In this document: in pieces, positions 40,048 through 40,066 of the stretch
Numbering within the stretch: the first letter of the stretch is position 1
How the letters are laid out: every line of letters begins with the position of its first letter
From: Candidatus Poribacteria bacterium
GTDB lineage: Bacteria > Abyssobacteria > SURF-5
Direction of reading: 5' to 3'
NCBI GenBank assembly: GCA_016215705.1
Contig: JACRIR010000083.1
Location: forward strand, 1 to 40,066
Length of the DNA stretch: 40,066 nucleotides
Position numbers and translations under genes: made by a program
The notes under the pieces: generated by a model
Seen by the model: the letters and a program-made list of their open reading frames with translations, nothing else
Told to the model about the DNA's origin: nothing
Database searches by the model: none

Positions 40048-40066
40048 GCAAGCTCAGCCGCGCACA

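Larger units (their letters stand above)
38524..40066. other. About 1.5 kb repeat-rich non-coding region
   Basis: No credible gene in 1.5 kb. The sequence consists of purine-rich, degenerate short repeats with 7-, 9- and 10-bp periods (see separate entries), phrases such as GACGCATAT/GACGCAAAT near 38951, GCAGATGAACGCGGATGCC near 39214 and GCTGATTT...GCAGATT units between 39320 and 39462, and hairpin copy 4. A long minus-strand open frame (38608-39789) has low-complexity Phe/Ser/Cys-rich translation and no ribosome-binding site or motif, so it is judged spurious. Such tracts look like decayed repeat accumulations. Confidence 0.65.

Overview
This 40-kb window looks like one chromosomal segment of a diderm (Gram-negative type) bacterium with mid-range GC, estimated by eye at the mid-50s percent. 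The diderm evidence is lptC-lptA-lptB, the lipoprotein enzymes Lgt and LspA, several lipobox proteins and an RND efflux pair. HPr kinase together with an HPr that keeps its regulatory serine, a long-form HPF, a fused SecDF, QueH in place of QueG and a Gly-Cys-Cys-Tyr-Gly type Lgt motif recall Deltaproteobacteria-like lineages or an uncultured candidate phylum. I cannot place it further without a tree. No tRNA, rRNA, CRISPR array, phage gene or transposase was seen.

Layout. 1-160: nested palindromic repeats. 162-7643: DnaQ-like exonuclease, yebC, ruvC-ruvA-ruvB, and the queuosine genes queH-queA-tgt, then yajC. 7731-13317: fused secDF, nadC, birA, coaX. 13554-15480: lptC-lptA-lptB, joined by ATGA overlaps. 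15841-20487: hpf, hprK, rapZ, ptsH, ptsI, a regulatory phosphotransfer locus without a sugar permease and without the rpoN gene that often sits here. 20524-24083: a membrane-anchored lipase-like hydrolase, two different ArsA/Get3-like ATPases and a small SCP2-like protein. 24562-25419: a cytosolic Ser/Thr kinase. 25766-31098: ileS, a TraR/DksA-type zinc-finger gene, lspA, lgt and an orphan ECF-type ATPase with a histidine-rich tail. 31176-32003 (minus): a PTS EIIA domain fused to a C4 zinc ribbon. 32472-33104: TetR regulator. 33109-38434 (minus): a small orphan, an RND pump, its lipoprotein adaptor and a MarR regulator. 38524-40066: about 1.5 kb of repeat-rich DNA without a credible gene.

How the genes fit together. 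EI, HPr, HPr kinase and RapZ form a phosphorelay with no transporter in view. The only visible phospho-acceptor is the EIIA-zinc-ribbon fusion 11 kb downstream, which has a consensus promoter of its own, so it is a candidate output of the relay. I judge this fusion the most interesting protein in the window. The most interesting non-coding signal is a family of four hairpins, each with a 3-nt loop, whose arms differ between copies but stay paired. One lies in the putative lpt leader and one just behind the RND stop codon. A second repeat theme is degenerate 7-bp tandem repeats, one of which forms the C-terminal tail of nadC.
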